The position numbers were made by a program, and so were the translations under genes. Positions 34,343-43,175 of a stretch of DNA of 64,000 nucleotides are shown here, piece by piece. The notes beneath the pieces are model-generated. The model searched no databases. It was given only the letters and a program-made list of their open reading frames with translations, and was not told where the DNA came from. Numbering within the stretch: position 1 is the first letter of the stretch; every line of letters starts with the position of its first letter. The DNA is from an uncultured Lachnospiraceae bacterium (GTDB lineage: Bacteria; Bacillota; Clostridia; Lachnospirales; Lachnospiraceae): NCBI GenBank assembly GCA_934317005.1, contig CAKREB010000006.1, forward strand, positions 62,001-126,000, given 5' to 3'.

Positions 34343-35086
34343 ATGTATCGCTTTTATATATCTGAAGATCAGATCGCAGAAAACGAAATTACGATCACAG
34401 GCAGTGACGTCAATCACATTCGAAATGTATTGCGTCTGGAAAAAGGTGATTGGGTTGTGGCGTGCAACGGCGAGGGAAAAGATTATGTATCGCGCGTTCT
34501 TTCGGTTGAAAAAGATCATGTCTGCCTGCAGGTAGAAAAGGTACAGAGTACCGGAACGGAGCTTCAGACAAAGATTACCCTTTTTCAGGGGATTCCGAAG
34601 AAAGAGAAGATGGAGTTTATCATACAAAAGGCAGTGGAGCTTGGTGTGTATGAAATTGTGCCGGTCATGATGAAACGCTGTGTGGTTCGTTTTTCGGATG
34701 AACGTAAGATGGAAAAAAAACAGGAACGTTGGCAGGCGATTGCCCAGGCAGCTGCCAAGCAGTGTGACAGAGGAATCATTCCGGTGGTACATGCTCCGGT
34801 TACGATGGAAGAAGCGATTGATATGGCAAAGGATATGGAATTTAATATGATTCCGTATGAACTGCAGGATGGAATTGACAAGTCCAGAGAAATCGTAGCA
34901 CATGCATGTCAAAAAGAAAGCGTAGGAATCTTTATTGGCCCGGAGGGCGGCTTTGAGGCGAAAGAGGTAGAGCATGCAGTAGCAAATGGGATAGAACCCA
35001 TTACATTAGGAAAAAGGATTTTGCGGACGGAAACAGCAGGAATGGCACTTTTGGCAATCATGATGTTTCAGATGCAGCAATCATAA
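34343..35086 (+). CDS. rsmE: 16S rRNA (uracil-1498-N3)-methyltransferase
   Basis: Methylates U1498 of 16S rRNA using S-adenosylmethionine. The 247-residue SPOUT-fold protein has HIRNVLRLEKGD near 27-38, KKEKMEFIIQKAVELGV near 88-104, FIGPEGGFEAKEVE near 196-209 and the knot motif LGKRILRTETAG near 220-231. The start at 34343 follows GGAGG. It is 17 bases upstream of the cysteine desulfurase gene, so one operon with thiI is likely. Confidence 0.94.
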   Translation: MYRFYISEDQIAENEITITGSDVNHIRNVLRLEKGDWVVACNGEGKDYVSRVLSVEKDHVCLQVEKVQSTGTELQTKITLFQGIPKKEKMEFIIQKAVELGVYEIVPVMMKRCVVRFSDERKMEKKQERWQAIAQAAAKQCDRGIIPVVHAPVTMEEAIDMAKDMEFNMIPYELQDGIDKSREIVAHACQKESVGIFIGPEGGFEAKEVEHAVANGIEPITLGKRILRTETAGMALLAIMMFQMQQS

Positions 35087-35103
35087 GATAGAATGGAGAA
35101 ACA

Positions 35104-36267
35104 ATGGAAGCATATCTGGATAATGCGGCAACAACTCCGGTATTTCCGGAAGTAAAAGAGATTATGGGAAAGGTTATGGAGGAGGATTATGGAAATCCGT
35201 CTTCCAAGCACACAAAGGGAATCGTAGCAGAGCAGTATGTGAAAGAGGCATGTGATGTGATCGCAGCAAGCTTAAAATGTCAGCCAAAGGAGATTATTTT
35301 TACTTCCGGCGGTACGGAGTCAAATAACATGGCATTTATTGGCACGGCGATTGCAAACAAAAGAGCGGGTAAGCATGTGATCACGACCAGGATCGAGCAT
35401 GCATCGGTGCATGAACCGATGGCATATCTGGAAGAAATGGGATATGAGGTGACATATCTTCCGGTAGATCATACCGGCAGAGTGTCAGTAGAGCAGGTGA
35501 AGGAAGCATTGCGTGAAGATACTTTTTTAGTATCTGTCATGTATGTCAACAATGAGATTGGAAGCGTGCAGCCGATCGCTGAAATTGGTGAGATGTTACA
35601 TCAGGAAAGAAAAGATATCCTGTTTCATGTAGATGCGATACAGGCTTTTGGAAAATATAAGATTGTGCCTAAAAAGATGGGAATCGATCTGATGTCTGTC
35701 AGTGGTCACAAGATTCATGGACCAAAGGGAACCGGATTTTTATATGTAAGAGATGGGGTGAAGATCCGGCCGATTTTATTTGGTGGCGGACAGCAGCGTG
35801 GTATGCGTTCCGGCACGGAAAATGTACCGGGGATTGCAGGACTTGGTGTAGCGGCAAAAATAATCTATCAGGAGCATCAAAAGAAACGGGAAAGATTATA
35901 TAGATTAAAGAAACAGCTGATCGATGGCCTTTTACAGTACGAGGGTGTGACGATCAATGGTGTGGATGGAGTTTTGTTAGAGCAGACAGCACCTCATATT
36001 GTCAGCGCAAGCTTTGCATCGATCAAAAGTGAAGTGATGTTACACGCATTGGCACAGGAAGGAGTTTTTGTGTCTTCCGGTTCGGCATGCTCATCAAATC
36101 ATCCGGAGTTAAGCGGTACGTTACAGGCAATTGGTGTAAAAAGTGATCTGTTGGATTCGACGCTTCGTTTTAGCTTTTCCGTATTGACAACAGAGCAGGA
36201 GATAGATTATGCAGTGCAGGCGGTAGGGAAGCTTTTACCGGTGCTGCGCAGATTTACGAAACAATAG
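35104..36267 (+). CDS. Cysteine desulfurase (IscS/NifS family)
   Basis: PLP enzyme that draws sulfur from cysteine as a persulfide. The 387 residues include FTSGGTESNN near 62-71, HVDAIQAFGK near 178-187, cofactor Lys-203 in SGHKIHGPKG, and active Cys-329 in SSGSACSSNH. It sits 36 bases upstream of thiI, so its main job is probably sulfur supply for tRNA 4-thiouridine, much as NifZ works with ThiI in Bacillus. Fe-S cluster roles are not excluded, and no iscU is nearby. Confidence 0.94.
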   Translation: MEAYLDNAATTPVFPEVKEIMGKVMEEDYGNPSSKHTKGIVAEQYVKEACDVIAASLKCQPKEIIFTSGGTESNNMAFIGTAIANKRAGKHVITTRIEHASVHEPMAYLEEMGYEVTYLPVDHTGRVSVEQVKEALREDTFLVSVMYVNNEIGSVQPIAEIGEMLHQERKDILFHVDAIQAFGKYKIVPKKMGIDLMSVSGHKIHGPKGTGFLYVRDGVKIRPILFGGGQQRGMRSGTENVPGIAGLGVAAKIIYQEHQKKRERLYRLKKQLIDGLLQYEGVTINGVDGVLLEQTAPHIVSASFASIKSEVMLHALAQEGVFVSSGSACSSNHPELSGTLQAIGVKSDLLDSTLRFSFSVLTTEQEIDYAVQAVGKLLPVLRRFTKQ

Positions 36268-36303
36268 ATAGAAATTATTTAGAGATCAGAAATGGAGGAA
36301 TAT

Positions 36304-37485
36304 ATGTATCAGGCTTTTTTATTGAAATATGCAGAGATTGGCATCAAGGGAAAAAACAGATATAAGTTTGAAAATGCACTTTGTGAACAGATCCGTCATC
36401 GTCTGCACAAGATTGAGGGAACCTTTCATGTCATCCGTGAGCAGGGAAGAATCTTTGTTGAGGCAGAGGGAGAGTTTGACTTTGATGATGCGATCGATGC
36501 GATGAGTCGTGTGTTTGGCGTATCTTCTATCAGTCCGGTACAGATGATTGAAGACAAGTCATGGGAAAATCTAACAAAGGAAGTCGGAAATTTTGTAGAA
36601 GAACAGTATGGCTCAAAAGCATTTACTTTCAAGGTGAAATCCAGAAGAAGTGATAAGCGTTATCCTTATACTTCGCCGGAAATCTGCGTGGAGATGGGAG
36701 CATACCTTCTGGAACGTTTTTCACAGCTTTCCGTTGATGTACATGATCCGGAGGTATTGATCTGGGTAGAAGTCAGAGAAAAAGCGTATGTGTATTCTAA
36801 AGTGTATCAGGGCGCGTGCGGTATGCCGCTTGGCACAAATGGCAAGGCAATGCTGTTACTTTCCGGTGGAATCGACAGTCCGGTTGCCGGATACATGATT
36901 GCTAAAAGAGGTGTTTTTGTAGATGCAGTTTATTTCCATGCACCACCATATACAAGTGAGAGAGCGAAGCAGAAGGTCGTAGATCTTGCAAAGCTGGTAT
37001 CCCGTTATACAGGCCCAATCCGTCTGCATGTCGTAAACTTTACAGATATTCAGATGTATATTTACGAGCAGTGTCCGCATGAGGAATTGACGATTATCAT
37101 GCGACGCTATATGATGCGCATTGCTGAAACTTTGGCAAAGGAATCTGACTGTCTTGGATTGATCACAGGAGAGAGCATCGGACAGGTTGCCAGTCAGACG
37201 ATGCATAGTCTGGCTGCTACCAATGAGGTGTGTGAGCTGCCGGTATATCGTCCGTTGATTGGCTTTGATAAGCAGGATATTGTTGATATTGCCGAGAAGA
37301 TCGGTACATATGAAACATCAATCTTACCTTATGAAGACTGTTGTACGATTTTTGTCGCAAAGCATCCGGTCACAAAACCAAATATCAAAGTGATCCGTCA
37401 TTCAGAGGAAAAACTGGTAGAAAAGATTGATGAGATGGTAAAGCAGGCGTTGGATACAATTGAAGTGATTGAAATTGATGAATAG
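36304..37485 (+). CDS. thiI: tRNA 4-thiouridine synthetase
   Basis: Adenylates U8 of tRNA and inserts sulfur. The 393-residue protein has an N-terminal ferredoxin-like/THUMP region (about 1-165) and a PP-loop domain with SGGIDSP from 187. It ends without the rhodanese domain found in E. coli ThiI, the Bacillus-type layout in which a dedicated desulfurase feeds the enzyme directly; the preceding gene fits that partner. The start at 36304 follows GGAGG. A 13-pair hairpin without T run (37493-37531) follows the gene. Confidence 0.95.
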   Translation: MYQAFLLKYAEIGIKGKNRYKFENALCEQIRHRLHKIEGTFHVIREQGRIFVEAEGEFDFDDAIDAMSRVFGVSSISPVQMIEDKSWENLTKEVGNFVEEQYGSKAFTFKVKSRRSDKRYPYTSPEICVEMGAYLLERFSQLSVDVHDPEVLIWVEVREKAYVYSKVYQGACGMPLGTNGKAMLLLSGGIDSPVAGYMIAKRGVFVDAVYFHAPPYTSERAKQKVVDLAKLVSRYTGPIRLHVVNFTDIQMYIYEQCPHEELTIIMRRYMMRIAETLAKESDCLGLITGESIGQVASQTMHSLAATNEVCELPVYRPLIGFDKQDIVDIAEKIGTYETSILPYEDCCTIFVAKHPVTKPNIKVIRHSEEKLVEKIDEMVKQALDTIEVIEIDE

Positions 37486-37492
37486 AACGGAA

Positions 37493-37531
37493 AAGGGTGG
37501 TGCAATGAAAAGTTTAGCTTGCACTGCCCTT
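37493..37531. other. Hairpin downstream of thiI
   Basis: AAGGGTGGTGCAA (37493-37505) can pair with TTGCACTGCCCTT (37519-37531) through 13 positions, two of them G-U. No T run follows on the plus strand, so it may stabilise the thiI mRNA end rather than terminate. Confidence 0.45.
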
Positions 37532-37565
37532 GTACATCCACTGTGATAGGAATAGTTTTTGGAAT

Positions 37566-37595
37566 ACAAAAAAGAGAACACATACTGTGTTCTCT
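37566..37595 (-). terminator. Terminator of the HPr-like gene
   Basis: AGAGAACACA (37573-37582) pairs with TGTGTTCTCT (37586-37595) around a 3-base loop, with six T's following on the minus strand. It lies about 100 bases beyond the minus-strand gene. Confidence 0.8.
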
Positions 37596-37693
37596 GATTT
37601 GTTCTATCGTTATGTAGCAACTTGCTATTTAGATTATTCATAGTAGAATATCCCCAAATACAACATGCCCCATAATAAATGCGCTACAATTGA

Positions 37694-37927
37694 TTATTCA
37701 ACGATATATGGTGCTAACACATTGAGGATTTCATCAATGTTATCATCGTCATGAATATTTAAATCAATTGCTTTGGAAAGATCCAGACTGAAAATACCCA
37801 TGATAGATTTAGCATCAATCACATATCTTCCTGAAACTAAATCGAAATCAGTACTGAACTTTGTTACGTCATTTACAAATGCCTTTACCTTGTCAATAGA
37901 ATTTAAAGAAATTTTTACTGTCTTCAT
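37694..37927 (-). CDS. HPr-family protein lacking the active-site histidine (Crh-like)
   Basis: A 77-residue protein with GGGAGGT at good spacing upstream. The segment VIDAKSIMGIFSLDLSKAID (36-55) matches the HPr region around regulatory Ser-46. The usual GxHxRPA phosphorylation motif near residue 15 is absent and replaced by SIDKVKAFV. It therefore should not carry phosphate from Enzyme I but could still be a target of HPr kinase, as for Crh of Bacillus (known family); this role is inferred. It is monocistronic with its own terminator and divergent from mtaB. Confidence 0.8.
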   Translation of the reverse strand: MKTVKISLNSIDKVKAFVNDVTKFSTDFDLVSGRYVIDAKSIMGIFSLDLSKAIDLNIHDDDNIDEILNVLAPYIVE

Positions 37928-38187
37928 ACAAATCTACCTCCCTTTGTTTTTTCAATATTATACTAGACATTTTGAAATGAAAAGTCAATATACAATCTGA
38001 CTAAAAAAGACGAGGAAAAAAGGACAATAACTACTGCAAATTGAATGAATGTAAATGAATATTTACAAATTAAGGGAAATAGTGACAAAAAAACACAGTA
38101 AAATCTGTTATGTTTGCTAAAAAATAATTGTGATGATAAAAAGTTTTTTTATTGGAATATGATATCAGATAAAAAATGGAGGAAAAA

Positions 38188-39528
38188 ATGAGAGTTGGTT
38201 TTTTGACATTAGGCTGCAAAGTAAATTCTTATGAAACAGAAAAAATGAAGCAGCAGTTTGAGCAGGCAGGACATACGGTTGTTTCATTTGAAGAAACAGC
38301 AGATGTATATATTATTAATACGTGTACGGTAACAAATATTGCGGATAGAAAATCAAGAAAGATGTTGCATCGTGCACGGCGCAAAAATCCGGATGCGGTT
38401 GTTGTCGCAGCAGGCTGTTATGTGGATTCTGCAAAACGTAAGGGAGAAACGGATGAAAGTATCGATCTTCTGATCTCGAATGCAGATAAACAGGATCTGG
38501 TGCAAAAAGTCACAGAGATGGTTGGGGAACGCAGTCAGATAGTGCCGGAAAATGCATTTGAAAAAATACATCATATGACAGAAGAGGCAATGGCAGAAAA
38601 GCATACAAGGGCATATATCAAGGTTCAGGATGGTTGCAATCAATACTGCACATACTGTATCATTCCGTATGTGCGTGGCCCATTAAAAAGTAAAACGACA
38701 GAAGAAGTTGTAAAGGAAGTAGAGGGACTGGCTGCAAGTGGAATTCAGGAGGTAGTCGTAACCGGAATTCATTTATCCTCCTATGGTATTGACTTTACAG
38801 ATAAAAAGAGCTTTTTGGAACTGGAAGGAAAGCCGATGTTAGAACTTTTAAAAGCAATTGCTGGGGTAAAAGGAATTCAGAGAATCCGTCTGGGTTCATT
38901 GGAGCCGAGAATCATTACAGATGAGTTTGTAGAGGAGCTTGCCAAAAATCAGGCAATCTGCCCACATTTTCATCTTTCCCTGCAAAGTGGCTGCGATGCA
39001 ACGTTAAAGCGGATGAACCGCCACTACACCGCACAGGAATATCTTGCAAAAGCAGAAATTTTGCGGAAATATTTCGACAATCCGGCAATCACAACAGATA
39101 TTATTGTTGGATTTCCGCAGGAAACAGAAGAAGAGTTTTGTACAACCTGTGCATTTGCAAAGCAGGTTGGATTTGCACAGATTCATGTGTTTAAATATTC
39201 GAGAAGGCAGGGAACGATGGCAGATGCCATGACAGGACAGCTACAGGAAAGCGTAAAGGCAGAGCGAAGCGAGAAACTGCTGTCTATCGAAAAAGAGTTA
39301 GAAAAAGAATATCAGGAAAGCTTTTGTAATAAGACAGAAAAGGTATTGTTTGAGGAAATAATCATGGTGGCAGACAAGGAATATTTAGTAGGCTACAATG
39401 AACGCTATGTAAGGATTGCTATAGAGACAAAAGCCTTTAAGCAGCCACAGAAATATTGTAATTGTATTATGAGTGTACAGGTTTTGGGACATTTGACAGA
39501 TGAAATATTGTTTGCAGCTGCTGTTTGA
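38188..39528 (+). CDS. mtaB: tRNA t6A37 methylthiotransferase
   Basis: Radical SAM enzyme adding a methylthio group to t6A37 of tRNA. The 446-residue protein starts with TLGCKVNSYE (5-14), typical of MtaB rather than MiaB, followed by conserved cysteines in NTCTVTN and AAGCYV. The radical SAM triad is GCNQYCTYC near 150-158, and a C-terminal TRAM-like region ends the protein. ATG 38188 has GGAGG upstream. The 260 bases before it, shared with the divergent HPr-like gene, hold no other feature I can support. Confidence 0.93.
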   Translation: MRVGFLTLGCKVNSYETEKMKQQFEQAGHTVVSFEETADVYIINTCTVTNIADRKSRKMLHRARRKNPDAVVVAAGCYVDSAKRKGETDESIDLLISNADKQDLVQKVTEMVGERSQIVPENAFEKIHHMTEEAMAEKHTRAYIKVQDGCNQYCTYCIIPYVRGPLKSKTTEEVVKEVEGLAASGIQEVVVTGIHLSSYGIDFTDKKSFLELEGKPMLELLKAIAGVKGIQRIRLGSLEPRIITDEFVEELAKNQAICPHFHLSLQSGCDATLKRMNRHYTAQEYLAKAEILRKYFDNPAITTDIIVGFPQETEEEFCTTCAFAKQVGFAQIHVFKYSRRQGTMADAMTGQLQESVKAERSEKLLSIEKELEKEYQESFCNKTEKVLFEEIIMVADKEYLVGYNERYVRIAIETKAFKQPQKYCNCIMSVQVLGHLTDEILFAAAV

Positions 39529-39634
39529 TGGACTTGACCGTATTCTGAAAAAAAGAGGTTGTTTTTTTGGGACAGATATATTAGTATAGTAGACAGATAA
39601 GAGTACGTGATAAAGAATGGAGGACAGTGCCATT

Positions 39635-39895
39635 ATGCAGGAAATAAGTAATACACAGTACTTTAAGGTACAAAAAGATCAGGAAATCGAAGTAAAAGAT
39701 GTGATCGCGCAGGTTTATGAGGCGCTTACGGAAAAAGGTTATAATCCGGTAAACCAGATCGTGGGATATGTTATGTCAGGAGATCCGACTTACATTACCA
39801 GTCATAAGGGAGCAAGAAGTCTGATCCGTCGTGTAGAGCGTGATGAGATTATTGAACTATTGTTAGAAGATTATATTAAGAACAATTTTATGTAG
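39635..39895 (+). CDS. ireB: IreB family regulatory phosphoprotein
   Basis: An 86-residue UPF0297/IreB protein; in enterococci IreB is a substrate of the PASTA kinase IreK and affects cephalosporin resistance. The sequence NTQYFKVQKDQEIEVKDVI near 6-24, and NPVNQIVGYVMSGDPTYIT, are hallmarks; threonines near the N-terminus are the known phosphorylation region. The start at 39635 follows GGAGG at a long spacing. The conserved order ireB, ruvX, DUF1292 follows. Confidence 0.9.
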   Translation: MQEISNTQYFKVQKDQEIEVKDVIAQVYEALTEKGYNPVNQIVGYVMSGDPTYITSHKGARSLIRRVERDEIIELLLEDYIKNNFM

Positions 39896-39922
39896 AATCG
39901 ACAGAAAGATAATAGGTGGACC

Positions 39923-40345
39923 ATGAGAATAATGGGTTTGGATTACGGTGCCAAGACAGTCGGTGTGGCAATAAGCGATGAACTTTTGCTGACGGCACAG
40001 CCGATTGAAACGATAAAACGTGAGCGGGAATCAAAATTACGTCGGACTTTGGCGCGTATTGAAGAGTTGATGGAAGAGTATCAGGTTGACAAGGTTGTGA
40101 TCGGACTTCCAAAGAAACTGAATAATGACGAGGGAGATCGTTGCGAAAAGACGCGTGAGTTCGCTGAGATGGTGGAACGCCGAAGCGGATTGGAAGTAAT
40201 CTTTTGGGATGAGCGCCTGACAACTGTTATGGCGGATGCAGCATTGGCGGAAGGCGGTGTTGCCAAAGAAAATCGGAAGCAGTATATTGACAAAGTAGCG
40301 GCAAGTCTTATTTTAAAGGGATATCTGGAAAGTTTGGAAAGATAA
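39923..40345 (+). CDS. ruvX: Putative pre-16S rRNA nuclease / Holliday junction resolvase-like YqgF
   Basis: A 140-residue RNase H-fold protein of the RuvX/YqgF family, which matures 16S rRNA ends. Metal-binding acidic residues appear in GLDYGAKTVGVA (Asp-6), GLPKKLNNDEG near 60 and WDERLTT near 95. AGGTGG precedes the ATG at 39923. It is the middle gene of the ireB-ruvX-DUF1292 group; 226 bases then separate it from DUF1292, containing one hairpin. Confidence 0.93.
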   Translation: MRIMGLDYGAKTVGVAISDELLLTAQPIETIKRERESKLRRTLARIEELMEEYQVDKVVIGLPKKLNNDEGDRCEKTREFAEMVERRSGLEVIFWDERLTTVMADAALAEGGVAKENRKQYIDKVAASLILKGYLESLER

Positions 40346-40512
40346 TTACAGCATAAGTCCATAGATTGGTCTGCGGATATTGTCTGTAGATGTTGTATAC
40401 AAAGCTTACTATCAAAGGGAGCGGTATATACAGGATCTGTAGGGAGGATACGCAGAAGATCTGTCTTTTTAAAGTACCTTGATGTTAAAATTGAAGCAGA
40501 AAACAGGATGAG

Positions 40513-40537
40513 CCTGGCACAGGGAAGTGTCAGGTTT
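40513..40537 (+). terminator. Possible attenuator before the DUF1292 gene
   Basis: CCTGGCAC (40513-40520) pairs with GTGTCAGG (40527-40534, one G-U) around a 6-base loop, followed by TTT only. The weak tail suggests partial termination. The rest of 40346-40571 shows no gene. Confidence 0.4.
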
Positions 40538-40571
40538 CCTTAGTGTGATAAATTAGGAGGAAATAGATTTA

Positions 40572-40838
40572 ATGGAAGAAAAAACAGAATATATTGAGTT
40601 TGAAACGGAAGATGGAGAAAAGGTACCATTTTATATTGTAGAAGAAACGATGATCAATGGAAAAAATTATCTTTTGGTGACAGACAGTGAAGAGGACGAG
40701 GCAGAGGCCTATATCATGCGTGAGGTGACGGATGAAGAGAACCAGACCGTATATGAGATGGTAGAGGAAGATACAGAGTTAGAGGCTGTATCAAAGATTT
40801 TTTCGGAATTATTGGAAGATGTAGAGTTTGAACTGTAA
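40572..40838 (+). CDS. DUF1292 family protein
   Basis: An 88-residue very acidic protein with a DUF1292-type fold (YrzB-like). EYIEFETEDGEKVPFYIVEE opens the domain, and a Glu-rich C-terminal half follows. AGGAGG lies upstream. Function is unknown, but the position after ireB and ruvX is conserved in Firmicutes. It precedes the RNase J gene by 21 bases. Confidence 0.85.
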   Translation: MEEKTEYIEFETEDGEKVPFYIVEETMINGKNYLLVTDSEEDEAEAYIMREVTDEENQTVYEMVEEDTELEAVSKIFSELLEDVEFEL

Positions 40839-40859
40839 GAAGAAAGGCAGGATAGATTA

Positions 40860-42770
40860 GTGAAGAAAGAAACAGAAAATCAGGATGGTATTATCAGTGA
40901 GGGAATCGCAAAAGCAAAGCGTGTAGTGAAACGTGCGACAAAGTCAGGTGATACATCTGAAAAGAAACAGACAGAGAAGAAGGAAGCAGTAAAGAAAACG
41001 ACACGCCGCACAACGGCAAAGAAGACAGTAAAGGCAGATGCTTCCCTGGAAGTGGCAGAAAAGAAGCCAGCGGCAAGAAAAACCAGAGCAAAAAAGGTTA
41101 ATGAGCCGATTGAATTAGGAAAGGGACTTAAAATCATACCATTGGGCGGTTTGGAACAGATTGGTATGAATATTACGGCATTTGAATATGAAGATAACAT
41201 TATCGTAGTTGATTGTGGATTATCTTTTCCGGAAGATGATATGCTTGGAATCGATCTGGTTATTCCGGACGTAACATATTTGAAAGAGAATCTTAGCAAA
41301 GTAAAAGGTTTTGTTATTACACATGGTCATGAGGATCATATCGGAGCACTTCCTTATGTGTTGAAAGAAATTAATGTCCCTGTATATGCGACAAAGCTTA
41401 CGATGGGACTGATTGAAAATAAATTAAAGGAGCATGTTCTTCCAAAACCGGTAAAGCGTAAGGTGGTAAGCTATGGTCAGTCAATCAATCTTGGCTGCTT
41501 CCGTGTGGAATTTATACGGACAAACCATAGTATTTCCGATGCAGCAGCTTTGGCAATCTTTACACCGGTAGGAACGGTCGTTCATACCGGTGACTTTAAG
41601 GTTGACTTTACACCGGTTAATGGTGAAACAATTGATCTGCAGAGATTTGGAGAGCTTGGTAAGAAAGGTGTACTGGCACTGATGGGAGATAGCACCAACA
41701 TTATGAAGCCGGGCTTTACGATGTCAGAGAGAACAGTTGGAAAGACCTTTGACAATATTTTTGCCGAGAACGATAAGCAGCGTATCATTGTGGCAACCTT
41801 TGCTTCCAATGTGGATCGTGTACAGCAGATCATCAATTCGGCAGAAAAATATGGACGAAAAGTCGTTGTAGAAGGAAGAAGTATGGTCAATGTCATCACA
41901 ACGGCAAAGGAACTGGGTTATCTTGATGTACCAGATAATATTTTGATCGAGATGGAACAGATGAAGAACTATCCACCGGAAAAGCTGGTTCTGATCACAA
42001 CGGGAAGTCAGGGTGAGGCAATGGCAGCCTTATCCAGAATGGCAGCGAATATCCATAAAAAGGTATCCATCGAGCCGGGGGATACGGTTATTTTCAGTTC
42101 CAGACCAATTCCGGGAAATGAAAAATCTGTTTCAAAGGTTATCAATGAATTATCGCAAAAGGGTGCTAAGGTAATCGTGGAGGATACACATGTATCCGGT
42201 CATGCCTGCCAGGAAGAAATGAAACTGATCTATGCGCTTACAAAGCCACAGTATGCGATTCCGGTGCATGGAGAGTATCAGCATCTGAAGGCACACGCAG
42301 AGCTTGCGCAGCAGATGGGAATCCCGAAAGAAAATACGATCATCTTATCGTCAGGTGATGTGTTAGAGATCAGTCCACAGAGGGCATCGCTAGTTGGAAA
42401 AGTACAGGCGCAGGGAATCATGGTAGATGGTCTTGGCGTTGGAGATGTTGGAAATATCGTATTACGCGACAGACAGCATTTATCAGAAAACGGACTGATC
42501 ATTATCGTGCTGACACTGGAAAAATATACAAATCAGTTGTTAGCAGGACCTGATATTGTATCACGAGGCTTTGTGTATGTCAGAGAATCCGAGTATCTGA
42601 TGGACGAGGCAAAGGGAATTGTCTATGCAGCATTGGAACGCTGTCTGGATAATAATGTATCAGATTGGACAAAGATAAAGACAGAGATTAAAGACAGTTT
42701 AAGTGATTATTTGTGGAAGAAAATGAAGAGAAATCCTATGATTCTTCCAATTATTATGGAGATTGAGTAA
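40860..42770 (+). CDS. rnj: Ribonuclease J with basic N-terminal tail
   Basis: Metallo-beta-lactamase/beta-CASP ribonuclease with endo- and 5'-exonuclease activity in mRNA decay and rRNA maturation. The 636-residue protein has an 80-residue Lys/Ala/Thr-rich N-terminal extension, then the core beginning LKIIPLGGLEQIG near 90. Zinc site HGHEDHIGAL starts at His-155, with further motifs HTGDFKVD near 240, SGHACQEE near 446 and PVHGEYQHL near 468. The start is a GTG at 40860 with AGGA upstream. The tail may bind RNA. YlbF follows after 63 bases. Confidence 0.93.
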   Translation: MKKETENQDGIISEGIAKAKRVVKRATKSGDTSEKKQTEKKEAVKKTTRRTTAKKTVKADASLEVAEKKPAARKTRAKKVNEPIELGKGLKIIPLGGLEQIGMNITAFEYEDNIIVVDCGLSFPEDDMLGIDLVIPDVTYLKENLSKVKGFVITHGHEDHIGALPYVLKEINVPVYATKLTMGLIENKLKEHVLPKPVKRKVVSYGQSINLGCFRVEFIRTNHSISDAAALAIFTPVGTVVHTGDFKVDFTPVNGETIDLQRFGELGKKGVLALMGDSTNIMKPGFTMSERTVGKTFDNIFAENDKQRIIVATFASNVDRVQQIINSAEKYGRKVVVEGRSMVNVITTAKELGYLDVPDNILIEMEQMKNYPPEKLVLITTGSQGEAMAALSRMAANIHKKVSIEPGDTVIFSSRPIPGNEKSVSKVINELSQKGAKVIVEDTHVSGHACQEEMKLIYALTKPQYAIPVHGEYQHLKAHAELAQQMGIPKENTIILSSGDVLEISPQRASLVGKVQAQGIMVDGLGVGDVGNIVLRDRQHLSENGLIIIVLTLEKYTNQLLAGPDIVSRGFVYVRESEYLMDEAKGIVYAALERCLDNNVSDWTKIKTEIKDSLSDYLWKKMKRNPMILPIIMEIE

Positions 42771-42833
42771 GTCAGACAGGATACGCTTGGTTTTGCATGA
42801 AAATTGGTGCAGACCACGAGAAAGGACGGTTCT

Positions 42834-43175
42834 ATGAACGAGGTAGAGAGCCTGATGGACGAGGTGGTAAGAAAGATTCCGATGACAAAGGAATATAATC
42901 AGTATAGGAATCTTTTGGAACGGTTAAAGGCACAGCCGGAGTTATATCGGAGAGTTGCAGAGTTTCGCAGACGAAGTGTTGCCATTCAGATGAGTGAGGG
43001 AGAAGATGCCATTCAGCAAAACAATAATCTGCAGAATGAGTTTCGGGATCTGCAAAGTAACGGCCTGTCAAGCGAGTTTTTTATGGCAGAGCACCAATAC
43101 TGCAGGATGATTGGCAATCTGCAAAAGAAGTTTCTCGAAGGAGCAGAGATAGAAACCGGCTTTTTGGAGGAGTAA
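42834..43175 (+). CDS. YlbF/YmcA family protein
   Basis: A 113-residue helical protein of the YlbF/YmcA family (Com_YlbF); in Bacillus the YlbF-YmcA-YaaT complex influences RNase Y-dependent decay. Typical is KEYNQYRNLLERLKAQPELY near 20-39, followed by amphipathic helices. The start at 42834 follows AAAGGACGG. Its stop is directly followed by the MltG-stub ATG. Its place after RNase J fits an RNA-decay role, but this is inference. Confidence 0.82.
   Translation: MNEVESLMDEVVRKIPMTKEYNQYRNLLERLKAQPELYRRVAEFRRRSVAIQMSEGEDAIQQNNNLQNEFRDLQSNGLSSEFFMAEHQYCRMIGNLQKKFLEGAEIETGFLEE

Noticed and set aside
37957..37988. TTGACT and TATAAT on the minus strand as the promoter of the HPr-like gene
   Set aside because: The spacer is 20 bases, too long for a confident sigma-A promoter.
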